The position numbers and the translations under genes were made by a program. The notes under the pieces are model-generated. The model was given only the letters and a program-made list of their open reading frames with translations, was not told the DNA's origin and did not search any database. Positions 54,234-63,554 of a stretch of DNA of 64,000 nt are shown piece by piece. Source of the stretch: Clostridium cylindrosporum DSM 605 (GTDB lineage Bacteria > Bacillota > Clostridia > Clostridiales > Caloramatoraceae); NCBI RefSeq assembly GCF_001047375.1, contig NZ_LFVU01000026.1, forward strand, positions 1 through 64,000, written 5' to 3'. Numbering within the stretch: the stretch's first letter is position 1; the number at the start of each line of letters is the position of its first letter.

Positions 54234-55760
54234 TTATATAGAGTTTTTTAATTTTAATTTATTTTTAAACATATCTAAAATAGAGTTTACTTCTTCTATC
54301 TTCATAAGGTATAAAGTTACAGAGTAAACTACAATTGCAATTAACACCGCAACTATTAAGGCTAGAGTTTCTCCAATTATAGGGGTTAAAAGTAAAAGTA
54401 CAAGTCTTGCAGAGCATCCCATTGCAATTGCAGATGCTCCTATTTTACATAGTGAAATTAATATAGACTTTAGTTTTATGTAACCTATTTTTCTACGAAG
54501 AGATATAAATAGGGTTATAGTACATAGTATTCCTGCTATACTTGTAGCTAGTGCTAGTCCATTTACTCCCATAAACCTTGATAATATAATACACAGGATT
54601 ATATTTATCACCACAGCAACAACAGCGTTAATCATTGGAGTCTTTGTATCATGTAATGAATAAAACGCCTTAGATATAACCTCACGAAGACCATATCCTA
54701 TCATTCCTATAGAGTAGAAGAATAGTACACCTGATGTTATTAAAGTATCACTACTGTTAAACTTACCTCTTTCAAACAATAATTTTATCACTGGTTCTGA
54801 GAAAATCATAGCTAAAACACTTACAGGAATAACAAGTAAACTTACACTTATAATAGCTTCCTTTAGACTATCTTTTAGACCATCTATATTATTTTCTGAG
54901 CCCATTTTAGATATCATAGGGTACATAGCGGTGACAATGCTCATTACAAATAGACCTTGAACAAAACCGTTAAGTCTCATTCCATAATCAATTGCACCTA
55001 CTGCCTTTATAGATAATGTTGAGGCAATATTTTTGTCTACTATCAAGTTAACCTGATTAGCAGAGATTCCTATGATAACTGGAACAGCTAGAACAATCAT
55101 CTTTTTTAGATATTTATCTTTTTTATCTAAGATAAACCTATGCTTATATCCTGTTTTCTTTATAAATGGCAATAAAAATATAACCTGAACAAAAATTGAT
55201 ATAAGGGTACCTAGTCCTAATACCTCTATACCTGTTTTTGAACTTAAAGCAATAGAGAACAAAACACATATATTCATTGGTATTCCAACAAGCGCAGGTA
55301 TTATAAAAGTATTTTTTAGATTTAAGTAAGCAGAAAAAATATAAACAAGTGCAGTAAAATACACACCGATAATTGTAAATCTTGTAAGAGTTACAGTTAT
55401 ATCTAGGACTTTACCTTCAAAAGCTACTGCAAATAGCTTTACAACAGGATTTGGAAAAATAAGTACTAGTATAACTAAAATAGTACAAATAAGCATAGTG
55501 AAGTTTATAATATTACTTGTAAATCTATTAGCCTGTTCTGTATCAGCCTCATTTTCTATCCTACTATAAATTGGTATATATCCTGTAGCTATACCAGCTC
55601 CAATAAGTGCAAATACGGTTCCAGGAATACTTAAAGCGATTCCATAGGCACTTTTTACATCTGTAATTCCATAAAAATAAGCTAAGAAAATCTCTCTAAA
55701 GAGTCCTAGTATCTTTGAAAGAACAGTAGCTAACATTAAAAGTATTGCTGTTTTCCTCAT
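54234..55760 (-). CDS. murJ: MurJ/MviN-family lipid II flippase
   Basis: A 508-aa polytopic protein of the MOP/MviN superfamily with about 14 membrane segments. Family sequences: MLATVLSKILGLFREIFLAY at the N-terminus, IPIYSRI near residue 66, and the GLREVISKAFYSLHDTKTPM segment near 360-379. MurJ moves the peptidoglycan precursor lipid II across the membrane. Clostridia often carry several MOP paralogs, so whether this is the essential copy or one for another polymer cannot be told. It is divergent from the ABC importer operon. Confidence 0.88.
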   Translation of the reverse strand: MRKTAILLMLATVLSKILGLFREIFLAYFYGITDVKSAYGIALSIPGTVFALIGAGIATGYIPIYSRIENEADTEQANRFTSNIINFTMLICTILVILVLIFPNPVVKLFAVAFEGKVLDITVTLTRFTIIGVYFTALVYIFSAYLNLKNTFIIPALVGIPMNICVLFSIALSSKTGIEVLGLGTLISIFVQVIFLLPFIKKTGYKHRFILDKKDKYLKKMIVLAVPVIIGISANQVNLIVDKNIASTLSIKAVGAIDYGMRLNGFVQGLFVMSIVTAMYPMISKMGSENNIDGLKDSLKEAIISVSLLVIPVSVLAMIFSEPVIKLLFERGKFNSSDTLITSGVLFFYSIGMIGYGLREVISKAFYSLHDTKTPMINAVVAVVINIILCIILSRFMGVNGLALATSIAGILCTITLFISLRRKIGYIKLKSILISLCKIGASAIAMGCSARLVLLLLTPIIGETLALIVAVLIAIVVYSVTLYLMKIEEVNSILDMFKNKLKLKNSI

Positions 55761-55942
55761 GTATTACCTCTTTTTTCTAATTACATATTACATCTATAAT
55801 ACATAAAGTTCAGATTAATAGAAAGAGGATTACAGGTATTATCTAAACAAAAAATATCTTCAACCTATCTTTTCACACTTTTTGACATATACTTTATTAC
55901 ATTTGTATCTTTTACAATTATATATGGGAAATTTACAATATA

Positions 55943-55971
55943 TTGACTTATTTTTTATGCTATGTTATTAT
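55943..55971 (+). promoter_or_regulatory. Promoter of the FecCD-type importer operon
   Basis: TTGACT (55943-55948), a 17-nt spacer and TATTAT (55966-55971), about 80 nt before the permease start. A clear Fur dyad is not visible here, only a weak CGATAATATCAATA at about 56004. The rest of the 55.76-56.05 kb gap is AT-rich with nothing else found. Confidence 0.65.
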
Positions 55972-56049
55972 TCAGTTGAATCGGTATACTTTTAGAAATA
56001 TAACGATAATATCAATAGAGTTTAATATATTAAGAAAATTGGTGAAAAT

Positions 56050-57072
56050 ATGAATGAATCCTATTTTAAGAAGAAGAATAAGTTATGCTTTACAATTTTA
56101 ATTAGCATTTTTATTTTATGTTTTGTTATATCATTTATGATAGGAAAGTATCCTATAAACCCAATAGAGCTTATTAAGGTACTATTATCACCGATAGTTC
56201 CTATTACTCCAACATGGAAGCCTGAGGTTGAGACTATTATATTTCAGGTTAGACTTCCAAGGGTAATAGCTGCAGTACTAATAGGTTCAGCACTATCTGC
56301 TGCAGGTGCAGCCTACCAAGGACTTTTTAGAAATCCTATGGTATCTCCCGATGTTTTAGGTGCATCTGCAGGAGCAGGGTTTGGTGCTGCACTTGGGATA
56401 TTCTGCTCATTTAGTTACTTTGGAATATCTATAAGCTCATTTTTATTTGGTATTTTAACAGTTACTTTAGTTTACATAATTAGTATTCAAGTTAGGAACA
56501 ATCCAATACTAGGACTTGTATTAACTGGGATTATGGTAGGTTCTTTATTCTCATCAGGGACCTCTTTTCTAAAACTCATGGCAGACCCTGATAACGTGCT
56601 TCCTGCTATTACATATTGGTTAATGGGAAGCCTTGCATCTATTCGGAGAGAAGATGTGATTTTTGCTATAGTTCCTATATTAATAGGGCTTATACCACTA
56701 TTTTTATTAAGGTGGAAGTTAAATGTTTTAACCATGGGGGAGGAAGAGGCACAGACAATAGGAATAAATACAGGGCTTACTCGGATTATCATAGTCCTAT
56801 GTGCAACCTTAGTAACCTCAGCTAGTGTATCTATAAGCGGTATGATTGGATGGGTTGGACTTGTTATTCCACATTTTGCACGGATGATTGTAGGATATGA
56901 CTATAGGGTTATGCTTCCTGCTTCAATGCTTATGGGTGGAAGTTATCTACTAATGGTAGATAATATTGCTCGTACTATATCTACATCAGAAATTCCTATA
57001 GGAATATTAACAGCTTTTGTAGGTGCACCGTTTTTCGTATATCTTATTTTAAGGGAAGGGAAAAAGTCATGA
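56050..57072 (+). CDS. FecCD-family ABC importer permease
   Basis: A 340-aa integral membrane subunit of an iron-complex-type ABC importer with about 9-10 membrane segments. Typical features are LPRVIAAVLIGSALSAAGAA near residue 75, YQGLFRNPMVSPDVLGASAG, and the C-terminal GWVGLVIPHFARMIVGYDYR coupling region. Such permeases carry siderophores, heme, cobalamin or, in some cases, molybdate. It overlaps the ATPase gene by 4 bp (ATGA), so translation is coupled. Confidence 0.93.
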   Translation: MNESYFKKKNKLCFTILISIFILCFVISFMIGKYPINPIELIKVLLSPIVPITPTWKPEVETIIFQVRLPRVIAAVLIGSALSAAGAAYQGLFRNPMVSPDVLGASAGAGFGAALGIFCSFSYFGISISSFLFGILTVTLVYIISIQVRNNPILGLVLTGIMVGSLFSSGTSFLKLMADPDNVLPAITYWLMGSLASIRREDVIFAIVPILIGLIPLFLLRWKLNVLTMGEEEAQTIGINTGLTRIIIVLCATLVTSASVSISGMIGWVGLVIPHFARMIVGYDYRVMLPASMLMGGSYLLMVDNIARTISTSEIPIGILTAFVGAPFFVYLILREGKKS

Positions 57073-57851
57073 GTATAGAGGTTTCTGGCTTAAACTTTAA
57101 GTACAAATCTAGAATTATATTAAAAGATATTTCTTTTAAAGCTGAAAAGGGAGATTTACTTTGTGTACTTGGTCCTAATGGAGTTGGCAAAAGCACTCTT
57201 TTTAAGTGTATTTTAGGACTATTAAAGAACTACCAGGGAGAAATTATTATAGATAAAAAGAACTTAAGAAAAATAAGCCGTAAGGAAATGGCAAAGCAAG
57301 TTGCATATATACCTCAATCACATTATCCTACCTTTAATTTTACAGTTCTAAACACTGTATTAATGGGAATGACAGTACACCTTGGAGGGGTTTCATCACC
57401 AAAGCTAGAGGATGAAAAGGTAGCTATAGAAACCTTAGAAAAGCTAGGAATAGATCATTTAGCCAATAGAGGATATGCTGAGATAAGTGGGGGAGAAAGA
57501 CAACTTGCACTTATAGCAAGGGCCATTGTTCAAAGGGCTAAGGTTTTAATTATGGATGAGCCTACAGCGAACCTTGATTATGGTAATCAGATAAGAGTAA
57601 TGGAGCAAATAAAGTCTCTAACAAATAGAGGATATACAATAATACTTTCTACCCATAACCCAGAGCATGCATTTTTATATGGTAATAAGGTTATGGTTAT
57701 GTTAGATGGAAGGATTATTAGCTTTGGATCTCCTAGGGAAGAGTTAAGTGAGGATTTACTTAATACTGTGTATGGGGTTAAAGTTAATCTTCATGATATA
57801 TATTCAAATGAAAAAAGTGTTCGTGTATGTGTGCCATCATTAAATAATTAA
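57069..57851 (+). CDS. ABC importer ATP-binding protein (FecE/BtuD type)
   Basis: A 260-aa ATPase. Walker A is GPNGVGKSTL near residues 35-44, the Q-loop is IPQSHYPTF, the signature SGGERQLALIARAI is near 138-151, Walker B VLIMDEPTANLD follows, and the H-loop ends STHNP. It powers the permease encoded just upstream. The start ATG overlaps the permease stop. The substrate-binding protein gene follows after 34 bp. Confidence 0.95.
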   Translation: MSIEVSGLNFKYKSRIILKDISFKAEKGDLLCVLGPNGVGKSTLFKCILGLLKNYQGEIIIDKKNLRKISRKEMAKQVAYIPQSHYPTFNFTVLNTVLMGMTVHLGGVSSPKLEDEKVAIETLEKLGIDHLANRGYAEISGGERQLALIARAIVQRAKVLIMDEPTANLDYGNQIRVMEQIKSLTNRGYTIILSTHNPEHAFLYGNKVMVMLDGRIISFGSPREELSEDLLNTVYGVKVNLHDIYSNEKSVRVCVPSLNN

Positions 57852-57885
57852 TTATTAAGAGTCTTTTAAATACAGGGGGGTAAAT

Positions 57886-58998
57886 ATGAAGGGATTAGCA
57901 AAAAGGTCATTAGGGTTACTAGTAGTAGCAACTATGATGCTTTCATCATTAGTTGGGTGTACAAGCACCAATAAAAATGAGGTAAAACAAACTAGTGTAG
58001 AACAGCAAAAGCAAAATAAAGAAACAAGGACATTTGTAGATTCAGCTGGACGTAGTGTAGAGATACCAAAGGAAATTAAAAGAGTTGCACCATCAGGGGC
58101 TCTTGCACAAATTGTATTATACTCATTAAGCCCAGATAAAATAATAGGTTGGTCACAGGAGCCATCTGAAAGTGTTAAGAAATACATGGATGAAAAGTAC
58201 TGGAAACTACCTACATTTGGTCAGTTTTATGGTAAGAATGTAAACCTAAACATTGAGGCACTTATAAAGGAAAAACCAGAGGTAATTATAGATATTGGAG
58301 AAAAGAAAAAAACAGTTAAACAGGACATGGATGGAATACAAAAACAAGTAGGCATTCCTGTAATATTTATAGAAGCAACACTTGATACAATGGACAAGGC
58401 ATATACTACTCTAGGAGAAATCCTATCAGAAAAGGATGCTGCAAAGGTTCTATCAGATTACTGTACTAAGTCAATAAATGAAGCTAGAGGAAAAAGTGCT
58501 TCTATACCTATGGATAAAAAGTTAAAGGTATACTATGGTGAAGGGGATACAGGACTTGAAACAAATCCTAAGGGGTCAATACACGCTGATGTAATTGATT
58601 TAGTAGGAGGTATTAATGTAGCTGATATTACAACTACTAAGGGAACAGGTGGAAATCAGGTAACAATGGAGCAAATTTTACTTTGGGCACCTGATAGAAT
58701 AATACTTGGACCTAAAAGTATCTATAAAAGCATGGGAATTGATGATAGATGGAAGGATTTAAAGGCAGTAAAAGAAGGTAAGTATTATGAAATACCAATG
58801 GGTCCATATAACTGGATGGGTAGACCACCATCAGTAAATAGATTAATAGGAATCAAATGGCTTGGAAATCTACTATATCCAGATATCTTTAACTATGACA
58901 TGGTAAAGGAAACAAAGGAATTTTATAAGTTATTCTATCACTATGATTTAAAGGATTCTGATGTAAAGAAATTATTATCTAAGTCCACTTTTAAATAA
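57886..58998 (+). CDS. ABC importer substrate-binding lipoprotein
   Basis: A 370-aa lipoprotein: signal peptide with lipobox LVGC (Cys25). It then has a class III (TroA-like) binding fold, with an N-lobe DSAGRSVEIPKEIKRVAP, a long linking helix, and a C-lobe ending in GPYNWMGRPPSVNRLIGIKW then LGNLLYP. It belongs to the iron-complex/cobalamin/molybdate group; the substrate cannot be assigned. Conserved WMGRPPSVNR suggests the group often annotated as iron or molybdate import. It completes the three-gene operon and ends at a terminator. Confidence 0.9.
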   Translation: MKGLAKRSLGLLVVATMMLSSLVGCTSTNKNEVKQTSVEQQKQNKETRTFVDSAGRSVEIPKEIKRVAPSGALAQIVLYSLSPDKIIGWSQEPSESVKKYMDEKYWKLPTFGQFYGKNVNLNIEALIKEKPEVIIDIGEKKKTVKQDMDGIQKQVGIPVIFIEATLDTMDKAYTTLGEILSEKDAAKVLSDYCTKSINEARGKSASIPMDKKLKVYYGEGDTGLETNPKGSIHADVIDLVGGINVADITTTKGTGGNQVTMEQILLWAPDRIILGPKSIYKSMGIDDRWKDLKAVKEGKYYEIPMGPYNWMGRPPSVNRLIGIKWLGNLLYPDIFNYDMVKETKEFYKLFYHYDLKDSDVKKLLSKSTFK

Positions 58999-59007
58999 TT
59001 AATATAG

Positions 59008-59058
59008 CCCCCTAGTCTTATTTTAATCCCACTTAAGACTAGGGGTACTAGCTTTTTT
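59008..59058 (+). terminator. Terminator of the importer operon
   Basis: CCCCTAGTCTT / AAGACTAGGGG stem, then TACTAGC and six T. Confidence 0.85.
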
Positions 59059-59234
59059 GAATATTTTTTTATAAATTTAGGGTAGTCTAATATGTAAGAA
59101 TAGACTAAAGACACATAAAGTAAAGGTTTCAGGAAAAGTAATTTTTAGATTCTAAATATGTTAGAATATATAAGTTTAAAGTAGATTATGTTAAAATATA
59201 AATAAAAATAAGAGAATCGAAGGAGGGACTTTTT

Positions 59235-60578
59235 TTGGAACAAAGACTTAGAGTACCTCCCTATAATATAGATGCAGAGCAGCTTGTAATTGGTTCTATG
59301 ATAGTAGACAAAAATGCCATTACAGCAGCTACTGAAATTCTAAAGGGGGAGGAATTTTATAAAGATAGTCATAAGATTCTATTTGATGCTATAACCCACT
59401 TGTATGACCATGACACACCTGTAGATATAGTAACTATAACAGAACAGTTAAAGACTATGGATAAAACCCTTGATGACGTTGGGGGAGTTTCATATATATC
59501 TGAAATTGTATCAGGAGTTGAAACTACAGCAGAGGAAAGGGTTAAGGCCCATGCTAGAATAGTTGAGGATAAGTTTACATTAAGAAGACTTATAGAATCC
59601 TCTAACTCCATAATGGAAAAATGCTATGACCAAAACCTTGAAGTAGATAGCATTTTATCAGATGCAGAAAAGCATATTTTCAATATATCTCAAAAGACAA
59701 ATACAGGTGACTTTGAGCACTTAAGTGGAATAATTGAAAGAAGTTTTGAGGATTTTGAAAGGATGTACAACAGTAAAACTGATGTTACAGGTATTCCATC
59801 TGGATTTAGAGACCTTGACTCTAAAACATCAGGATTCCAAAAAGGTGACTTCGTTCTTATAGCAGCAAGACCTTCAATGGGTAAAACTGCATTTGTACTT
59901 AACCTTGCACTTCATTCTGGACTTCGTGCAGGAAAAAGCGTTGCTATATTCTCTCTAGAAATGTCTAGGGAACAGCTTGTATACAGAATGCTTTGTGCAG
60001 AGGCCAACATAGATATGCAAAAGCTAAGAATAGGTGACCTTGATGATGAGTCATGGATAAGACTTGGTCGTGCATCAAGCCCTATGTCGAATTCAAGAAT
60101 ATTTATAGACGATACACCAGGTATAACTATATCAGAGCTAAGATCTAAGTGTAGAAGACTTAAGATAGAAAAAGGGCTAGATATTATTATAATTGACTAT
60201 TTGCAGCTTATGTCAGGAAGTAGAAATAGTGAGAGTAGACAGCAGGAAGTATCAGAAATATCAAGATCCCTAAAGGCAATAGCCAAGGAAATGGGAGCTC
60301 CTGTTATAGCACTAAGTCAGCTTTCCCGTGCCCCGGAAATGAGAGCAGACCATAGACCAATTCTATCTGACCTTCGTGAATCAGGGTCAATAGAGCAGGA
60401 CGCCGACGTTGTTATGTTCCTATATAGAGACGAATACTATAACAAGGAAACAGAGAAAAAGGGAGTTGCAGAAGTTATAATAGCTAAGCAAAGAAACGGT
60501 CCTACAGGAACTGTTGAACTTGCTTGGATTGGACAATACACAAGATTTAGAGATTTAGATAAATATCATAGTAGCTAG
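59235..60578 (+). CDS. dnaB: Replicative DNA helicase DnaB
   Basis: A 447-aa hexameric replicative helicase. It has the N-terminal helical domain (LRVPPYNIDAEQLVIGSMIV), then a RecA-like motor with Walker A ARPSMGKTAF near residues 213-222 and DnaB motifs (FSLEMSREQL, DYLQLM, SGSIEQDADVVMFL). It starts at TTG, with AGGAGGG 8 nt upstream. A terminator overlaps its stop. In related genomes it lies near rplI; here a 10-kb accessory stretch separates them. Confidence 0.97.
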   Translation: MEQRLRVPPYNIDAEQLVIGSMIVDKNAITAATEILKGEEFYKDSHKILFDAITHLYDHDTPVDIVTITEQLKTMDKTLDDVGGVSYISEIVSGVETTAEERVKAHARIVEDKFTLRRLIESSNSIMEKCYDQNLEVDSILSDAEKHIFNISQKTNTGDFEHLSGIIERSFEDFERMYNSKTDVTGIPSGFRDLDSKTSGFQKGDFVLIAARPSMGKTAFVLNLALHSGLRAGKSVAIFSLEMSREQLVYRMLCAEANIDMQKLRIGDLDDESWIRLGRASSPMSNSRIFIDDTPGITISELRSKCRRLKIEKGLDIIIIDYLQLMSGSRNSESRQQEVSEISRSLKAIAKEMGAPVIALSQLSRAPEMRADHRPILSDLRESGSIEQDADVVMFLYRDEYYNKETEKKGVAEVIIAKQRNGPTGTVELAWIGQYTRFRDLDKYHSS

Positions 60579-60601
60579 TGGTGTAACCACTAGCTTTTTT
60601 A
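60574..60601 (+). terminator. dnaB terminator
   Basis: GCTAGTGGT / ACCACTAGC with a 3-nt loop, followed by six T. The stem contains the dnaB stop codon. Confidence 0.92.
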
Positions 60602-60701
60602 TGCCTTTAAAGAAATTAAAGTAATAAAATATTTGGTTATTGGAAATTATAAATTTGATAGGAAATTTTATAGTTTCTTTAATTTTAAGGAGGTGCTTGT
60701 T

Positions 60702-60860
60702 ATGTCTAAGAAAAGCAAAAAAGAAAATGTAACAACTAGTTTAGGAAGTATAAATGCATTTGAATCTTTCAATGAAGTAGAAAATTCAAATGACTCATCA
60801 GGTAGAATGGTAGATGGTGAAACACTAAGCCTAAATGAAGATAAAGATAGCTTAAACTAA
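60702..60860 (+). CDS. Small hydrophilic protein, 52 aa
   Basis: A small ORF with an excellent ribosome binding site (AAGGAGGTG 6 nt upstream of ATG 60702) and its own terminator, so probably real. The start is Lys-rich (MSKKSKKEN) and the rest is acidic and rich in Ser and Asn, without hydrophobic segments. I do not recognise it. An ATG-like extension to 60633 lacks a site. Similar short acidic proteins are often spore-associated or regulatory, but nothing proves it. Confidence 0.6.
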   Translation: MSKKSKKENVTTSLGSINAFESFNEVENSNDSSGRMVDGETLSLNEDKDSLN

Positions 60861-60866
60861 TACGTA

Positions 60867-60903
60867 AAATCCCTATTATAGATTAATCTATAATAGGGAT
60901 TTC
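60867..60903 (+). terminator. Terminator of the 52-aa gene
   Basis: AAATCCCTATTATAGAT / ATCTATAATAGGGATTT, a 17-bp perfect stem with a 2-nt loop, then TTCTT. Confidence 0.9.
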
Positions 60904-60969
60904 TTAAGTTCAAAAGAAGTATAAGGTATATTATAATTGTCTTATATCTTTTATTATGGAGGTGGAAAA

Positions 60970-61815
60970 ATGTTAAATAAATTAACTAATAGAGTTTACT
61001 ATATGCCATATAGAGATGAGGGATGTAGGCCAAGCCTTGGTCTTGTAATAGGTGATAAATACAGCTTAGTTGTTGATGCTGGAAATTCAATAGAGCACAC
61101 AAATGAGTTTTTAGAAGAGATAAAGAGTATTAATCATACTCCTATAAAGTATCTTGCAATAACACATTGGCACTGGGATCATGTTGCAGGAATATCAATA
61201 ATAGATGTTGATACAATATGCCATAAAAGAACAAATGAAAAGATAGAAGAAGTTAAAAATATATTAAGTGGCGGAACACCTAAGTTAAAGGATGCTAAAA
61301 TACTTGGTAGAGAGCTTTATAGTACATCTACTAAGTTAAAAGTTCAAATGAATAAAGGACTTGAAATAAGAGGTGGAAATATAGAGTTTACGGAAAAAGT
61401 AAAAGTAGATCTTGGGGGAATTAGTTGCATAATAGAAAACATTGAGGGAGATCATGCAGATGACTCAAGTCTAATATATGTAACAGATGAAAAGGTAATG
61501 TTCTTAGGGGACTCTACGTATAGAAATCTAAATACAGATGAGAGAAGCTACTCAAGGGAAAAGCTATATCCACTTATAGAAAAGATATTAAGCTATGATA
61601 CAGAATACTACTTAACTGCACATAAACCATATTATACGAAGGAATCTATGAAGGAATACTTTGATATGCTAACCTTTATAGGTGATACTATAGGGGATAG
61701 CTTAGATTTAGAAAGGGCATTAAGTACATATAAGAAAAAGGTAAACAGAGAGATAGATTCTGAAGAGAGAATGTATGTTGAAAGCTTTGTAAATGGAAAT
61801 AAAAAGTTAAAATAA
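60970..61815 (+). CDS. Metallo-beta-lactamase-fold hydrolase
   Basis: A 281-aa MBL-fold protein. The metal motif is THWHWDHVAG near residues 69-78 (H-x-H-x-D-H). Further ligands are in EGDHADDS near 161-168 and FLGDST near 178-183, and a His in LTAHKP near 218-223. The reaction is not predictable; MBL-fold thiol esterases, lactonases and phosphodiesterases all look like this. I choose ATG 60970 with GGAGGTGG upstream. An ATG 33 bp earlier lacks a site. Single gene with its own terminator. Confidence 0.88.
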   Translation: MLNKLTNRVYYMPYRDEGCRPSLGLVIGDKYSLVVDAGNSIEHTNEFLEEIKSINHTPIKYLAITHWHWDHVAGISIIDVDTICHKRTNEKIEEVKNILSGGTPKLKDAKILGRELYSTSTKLKVQMNKGLEIRGGNIEFTEKVKVDLGGISCIIENIEGDHADDSSLIYVTDEKVMFLGDSTYRNLNTDERSYSREKLYPLIEKILSYDTEYYLTAHKPYYTKESMKEYFDMLTFIGDTIGDSLDLERALSTYKKKVNREIDSEERMYVESFVNGNKKLK

Positions 61816-61816
61816 T

Positions 61817-61860
61817 AAAAAATAGAGCCATCTTACACATAAGAGAGCTCTATTTTTTAT
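61817..61860. terminator. Terminator after the MBL gene
   Basis: AAAATAGAGC / GCTCTATTTT with a 19-nt loop, followed by a T-run. It may also serve the convergent ECF gene. Confidence 0.75.
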
Positions 61861-61885
61861 TTATATAGTCTTTTAAAATTGTTAA

Positions 61886-62500
61886 TTAACTAATATTAAT
61901 ATTTTTGTTTTCTACAGGTAATAACAATCCTGACCTTGTTAAAATTGGCCTTACCACATTATACATAAAGGTTACTAATATTGCAGATACCACTGCATTA
62001 ATAAAAGTAGTAACTGCACTTAGCTTTGCTAATACAGCTGCCATTTGTTGAGGTTGTCCAAGAATATATTGTTTATAGAAATATCCAACAATAGGATCAA
62101 AAACAACATTAAAAGCTAATCCGCAAACTGTAGCAATAATACTCCATTTTAATATGTATTTCTTATCACTGCTTTGGTGGATTTTAGCATAGTTATGTGC
62201 AATTAGTCCTGTTATTAATCCAATACATAATTTCAATATAAAGGTTTTTGGTGCCCCTATAATATACACAGGATCAAGCAAATCTGCTATTGTCATACCA
62301 ACAGCACCAGCTAATCCTCCATACCATCCACCAAGAAGTAAAGCAGCTAATACACAAAAAGCATTTCCTATATGTAATGAAGTTGCATCCCCGCCTGGTA
62401 CTGGAATTTTAATTTGAAGAAAAGTAAAGGATACAAAACATAGTGCTGCAAGTACTCCTGTTTGTATTAATTTCATAGTTCTTAAACGTTTGCTTTCCAT
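61886..62500 (-). CDS. ECF transporter S component, vitamin type
   Basis: A 204-aa membrane protein with about six hydrophobic segments. The N-terminal Ala/Leu-rich helix (TGVLAALCFVSFTFLQIKIP) and GNAFCVLAALLLGGWYGGLA resemble vitamin-binding S components of energy-coupling factor importers. It captures a substrate (thiamin precursor, pyridoxine or similar; not assignable) and needs the EcfAA'T module, which is not in this window. The ribosome binding site is GGGGGA. The upstream region contains a dyad that could be a vitamin-regulator site. Confidence 0.8.
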   Translation of the reverse strand: MESKRLRTMKLIQTGVLAALCFVSFTFLQIKIPVPGGDATSLHIGNAFCVLAALLLGGWYGGLAGAVGMTIADLLDPVYIIGAPKTFILKLCIGLITGLIAHNYAKIHQSSDKKYILKWSIIATVCGLAFNVVFDPIVGYFYKQYILGQPQQMAAVLAKLSAVTTFINAVVSAILVTFMYNVVRPILTRSGLLLPVENKNINIS

Positions 62501-62562
62501 TTAGTAGTCCCCCTGTAGTTTTGTAATAAATTTCAAGTTAATAAATATTATAACATTGTAGA

Positions 62563-62607
62563 TACATTGTGACAATTGTATGTCAAAAACAATTTTGTAA
62601 TTGTATG
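62563..62607. promoter_or_regulatory. Repeats upstream of the ECF gene (possible operator)
   Basis: TTGTGACAA forms a core dyad near 62567-62575 inside ATACATTGTGACAATTGTAT. AATTGTATG is repeated at 62574-62582 and 62599-62607. These lie 63-107 bp upstream of the ECF gene start. No riboswitch fold is evident in 62501-62727. Confidence 0.4.
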
Positions 62608-62727
62608 GGTACGGAGGTTTTTATATAGCTTTTATATTTTCTAAAAGTAGAACTAGCCAATGGTATAGAGTATAATATGTATAAAGGTAATATTTGTAAG
62701 CAGTATAAGATCTAAGGAGTGAAGGTT

Positions 62728-63180
62728 TTGAGAAAGCTAATTACTGTTTTAATTATGACGGTGTTATTTATACTTGCAGGCTGTTCAAATGAAGAGGTTA
62801 TTCAGGAAAGTCTTATTTATAAAGGCGAAAATGAGTCTTGGAGAGCTGAATATAAGGTAGATTCAAAGATTACTACTACTACAAAGGATAATATAATAAA
62901 TAAATATGAAGGTAAAAAAAGTGACTTACTAACAGTAACCTATAAGAAGGATTTATCTCAGTTAGCTTCAGTTAAGCATTTGAAGATTACCTACAATAGC
63001 AGCTGTAGTGGAGGAAGCCTTGAAGATGAGTTTGATAAAAATAATCCTATAGACAAAAAAACCTTTAAGATTCAGGGTGTAAGTGGTGGAGTAGAGGTAG
63101 AGAAAAAAGATGAAATAGTAAAAGTGAATATAAACGTTGATGGGAAAATACAGACAATTGAATTGAAAAGCATAAATTAA
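62728..63180 (+). CDS. Hypothetical lipoprotein, 150 aa
   Basis: A lipoprotein with signal peptide MRKLITVLIMTVLFILAGCS (lipobox LAGC). I choose the TTG at 62728, with AAGGAG 8 nt upstream; a GTG at 62719 lies within that site. The mature part is Lys-rich and likely beta-stranded (ENESWRAEYKVDSK, then SVKHLKITYNSSCSGGS), with no catalytic motif seen. I do not recognise the family. It is probably surface-exposed on the membrane. It precedes a DUF6440-like gene by 44 bp. Confidence 0.78.
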   Translation: MRKLITVLIMTVLFILAGCSNEEVIQESLIYKGENESWRAEYKVDSKITTTTKDNIINKYEGKKSDLLTVTYKKDLSQLASVKHLKITYNSSCSGGSLEDEFDKNNPIDKKTFKIQGVSGGVEVEKKDEIVKVNINVDGKIQTIELKSIN

Positions 63181-63224
63181 CTTTAGATTAAAGATGATAA
63201 AAAGTTTTATTTTGGAGGTTAATT

Positions 63225-63395
63225 ATGAATGGAGATAAAAGGTTTGAGGTGAAATCTTCACAGGGAATTATGGAAACATATAGAGTAATAGTTGATAAGA
63301 AAACAGGAGTAAATTATCTATATGTTAATAGTGGAACAGGTGGTGGACTTACAGTATTAGTAGATGCAGAGGGAAAACCAATTGTAACTAAATAA
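63225..63395 (+). CDS. DUF6440-like small protein, 56 aa
   Basis: A 56-aa protein with the pattern YRVIVDKKTGVNYLYVNSG, then TGGGLTVLVDAEGKPIV, seen in DUF6440 proteins, where short xerox-like beta-hairpin units recur beside phage or plasmid genes. The function is unknown. The ribosome binding site is TTGGAGG. It follows the lipoprotein gene and is closed by two terminator-like hairpins. Its short length is normal for the family. Confidence 0.7.
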   Translation: MNGDKRFEVKSSQGIMETYRVIVDKKTGVNYLYVNSGTGGGLTVLVDAEGKPIVTK

Positions 63396-63408
63396 ATAGT
63401 AGCTTTAT

Positions 63409-63479
63409 AGCAGACGAGATGGTGTCTGCTATTATTTTTATAATAATGACAGGAGCAGGTCGAAAGACTTGCTTTTTTA
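63409..63479 (+). terminator. Two tandem terminators
   Basis: First AGCAGAC / GTCTGCT with ATTATTTTTA (63409-63440). Then AGCAGGTC-GAAA-GACTTGCT followed by six T (63455-63479), with a GNRA tetraloop. Confidence 0.8.
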
Positions 63480-63554
63480 TTTGGATACCATTTTGGAATA
63501 TAATGGTATAATACTCTTGAAATAAAAATTATATATAAGGGGGAATTGAAAGAT

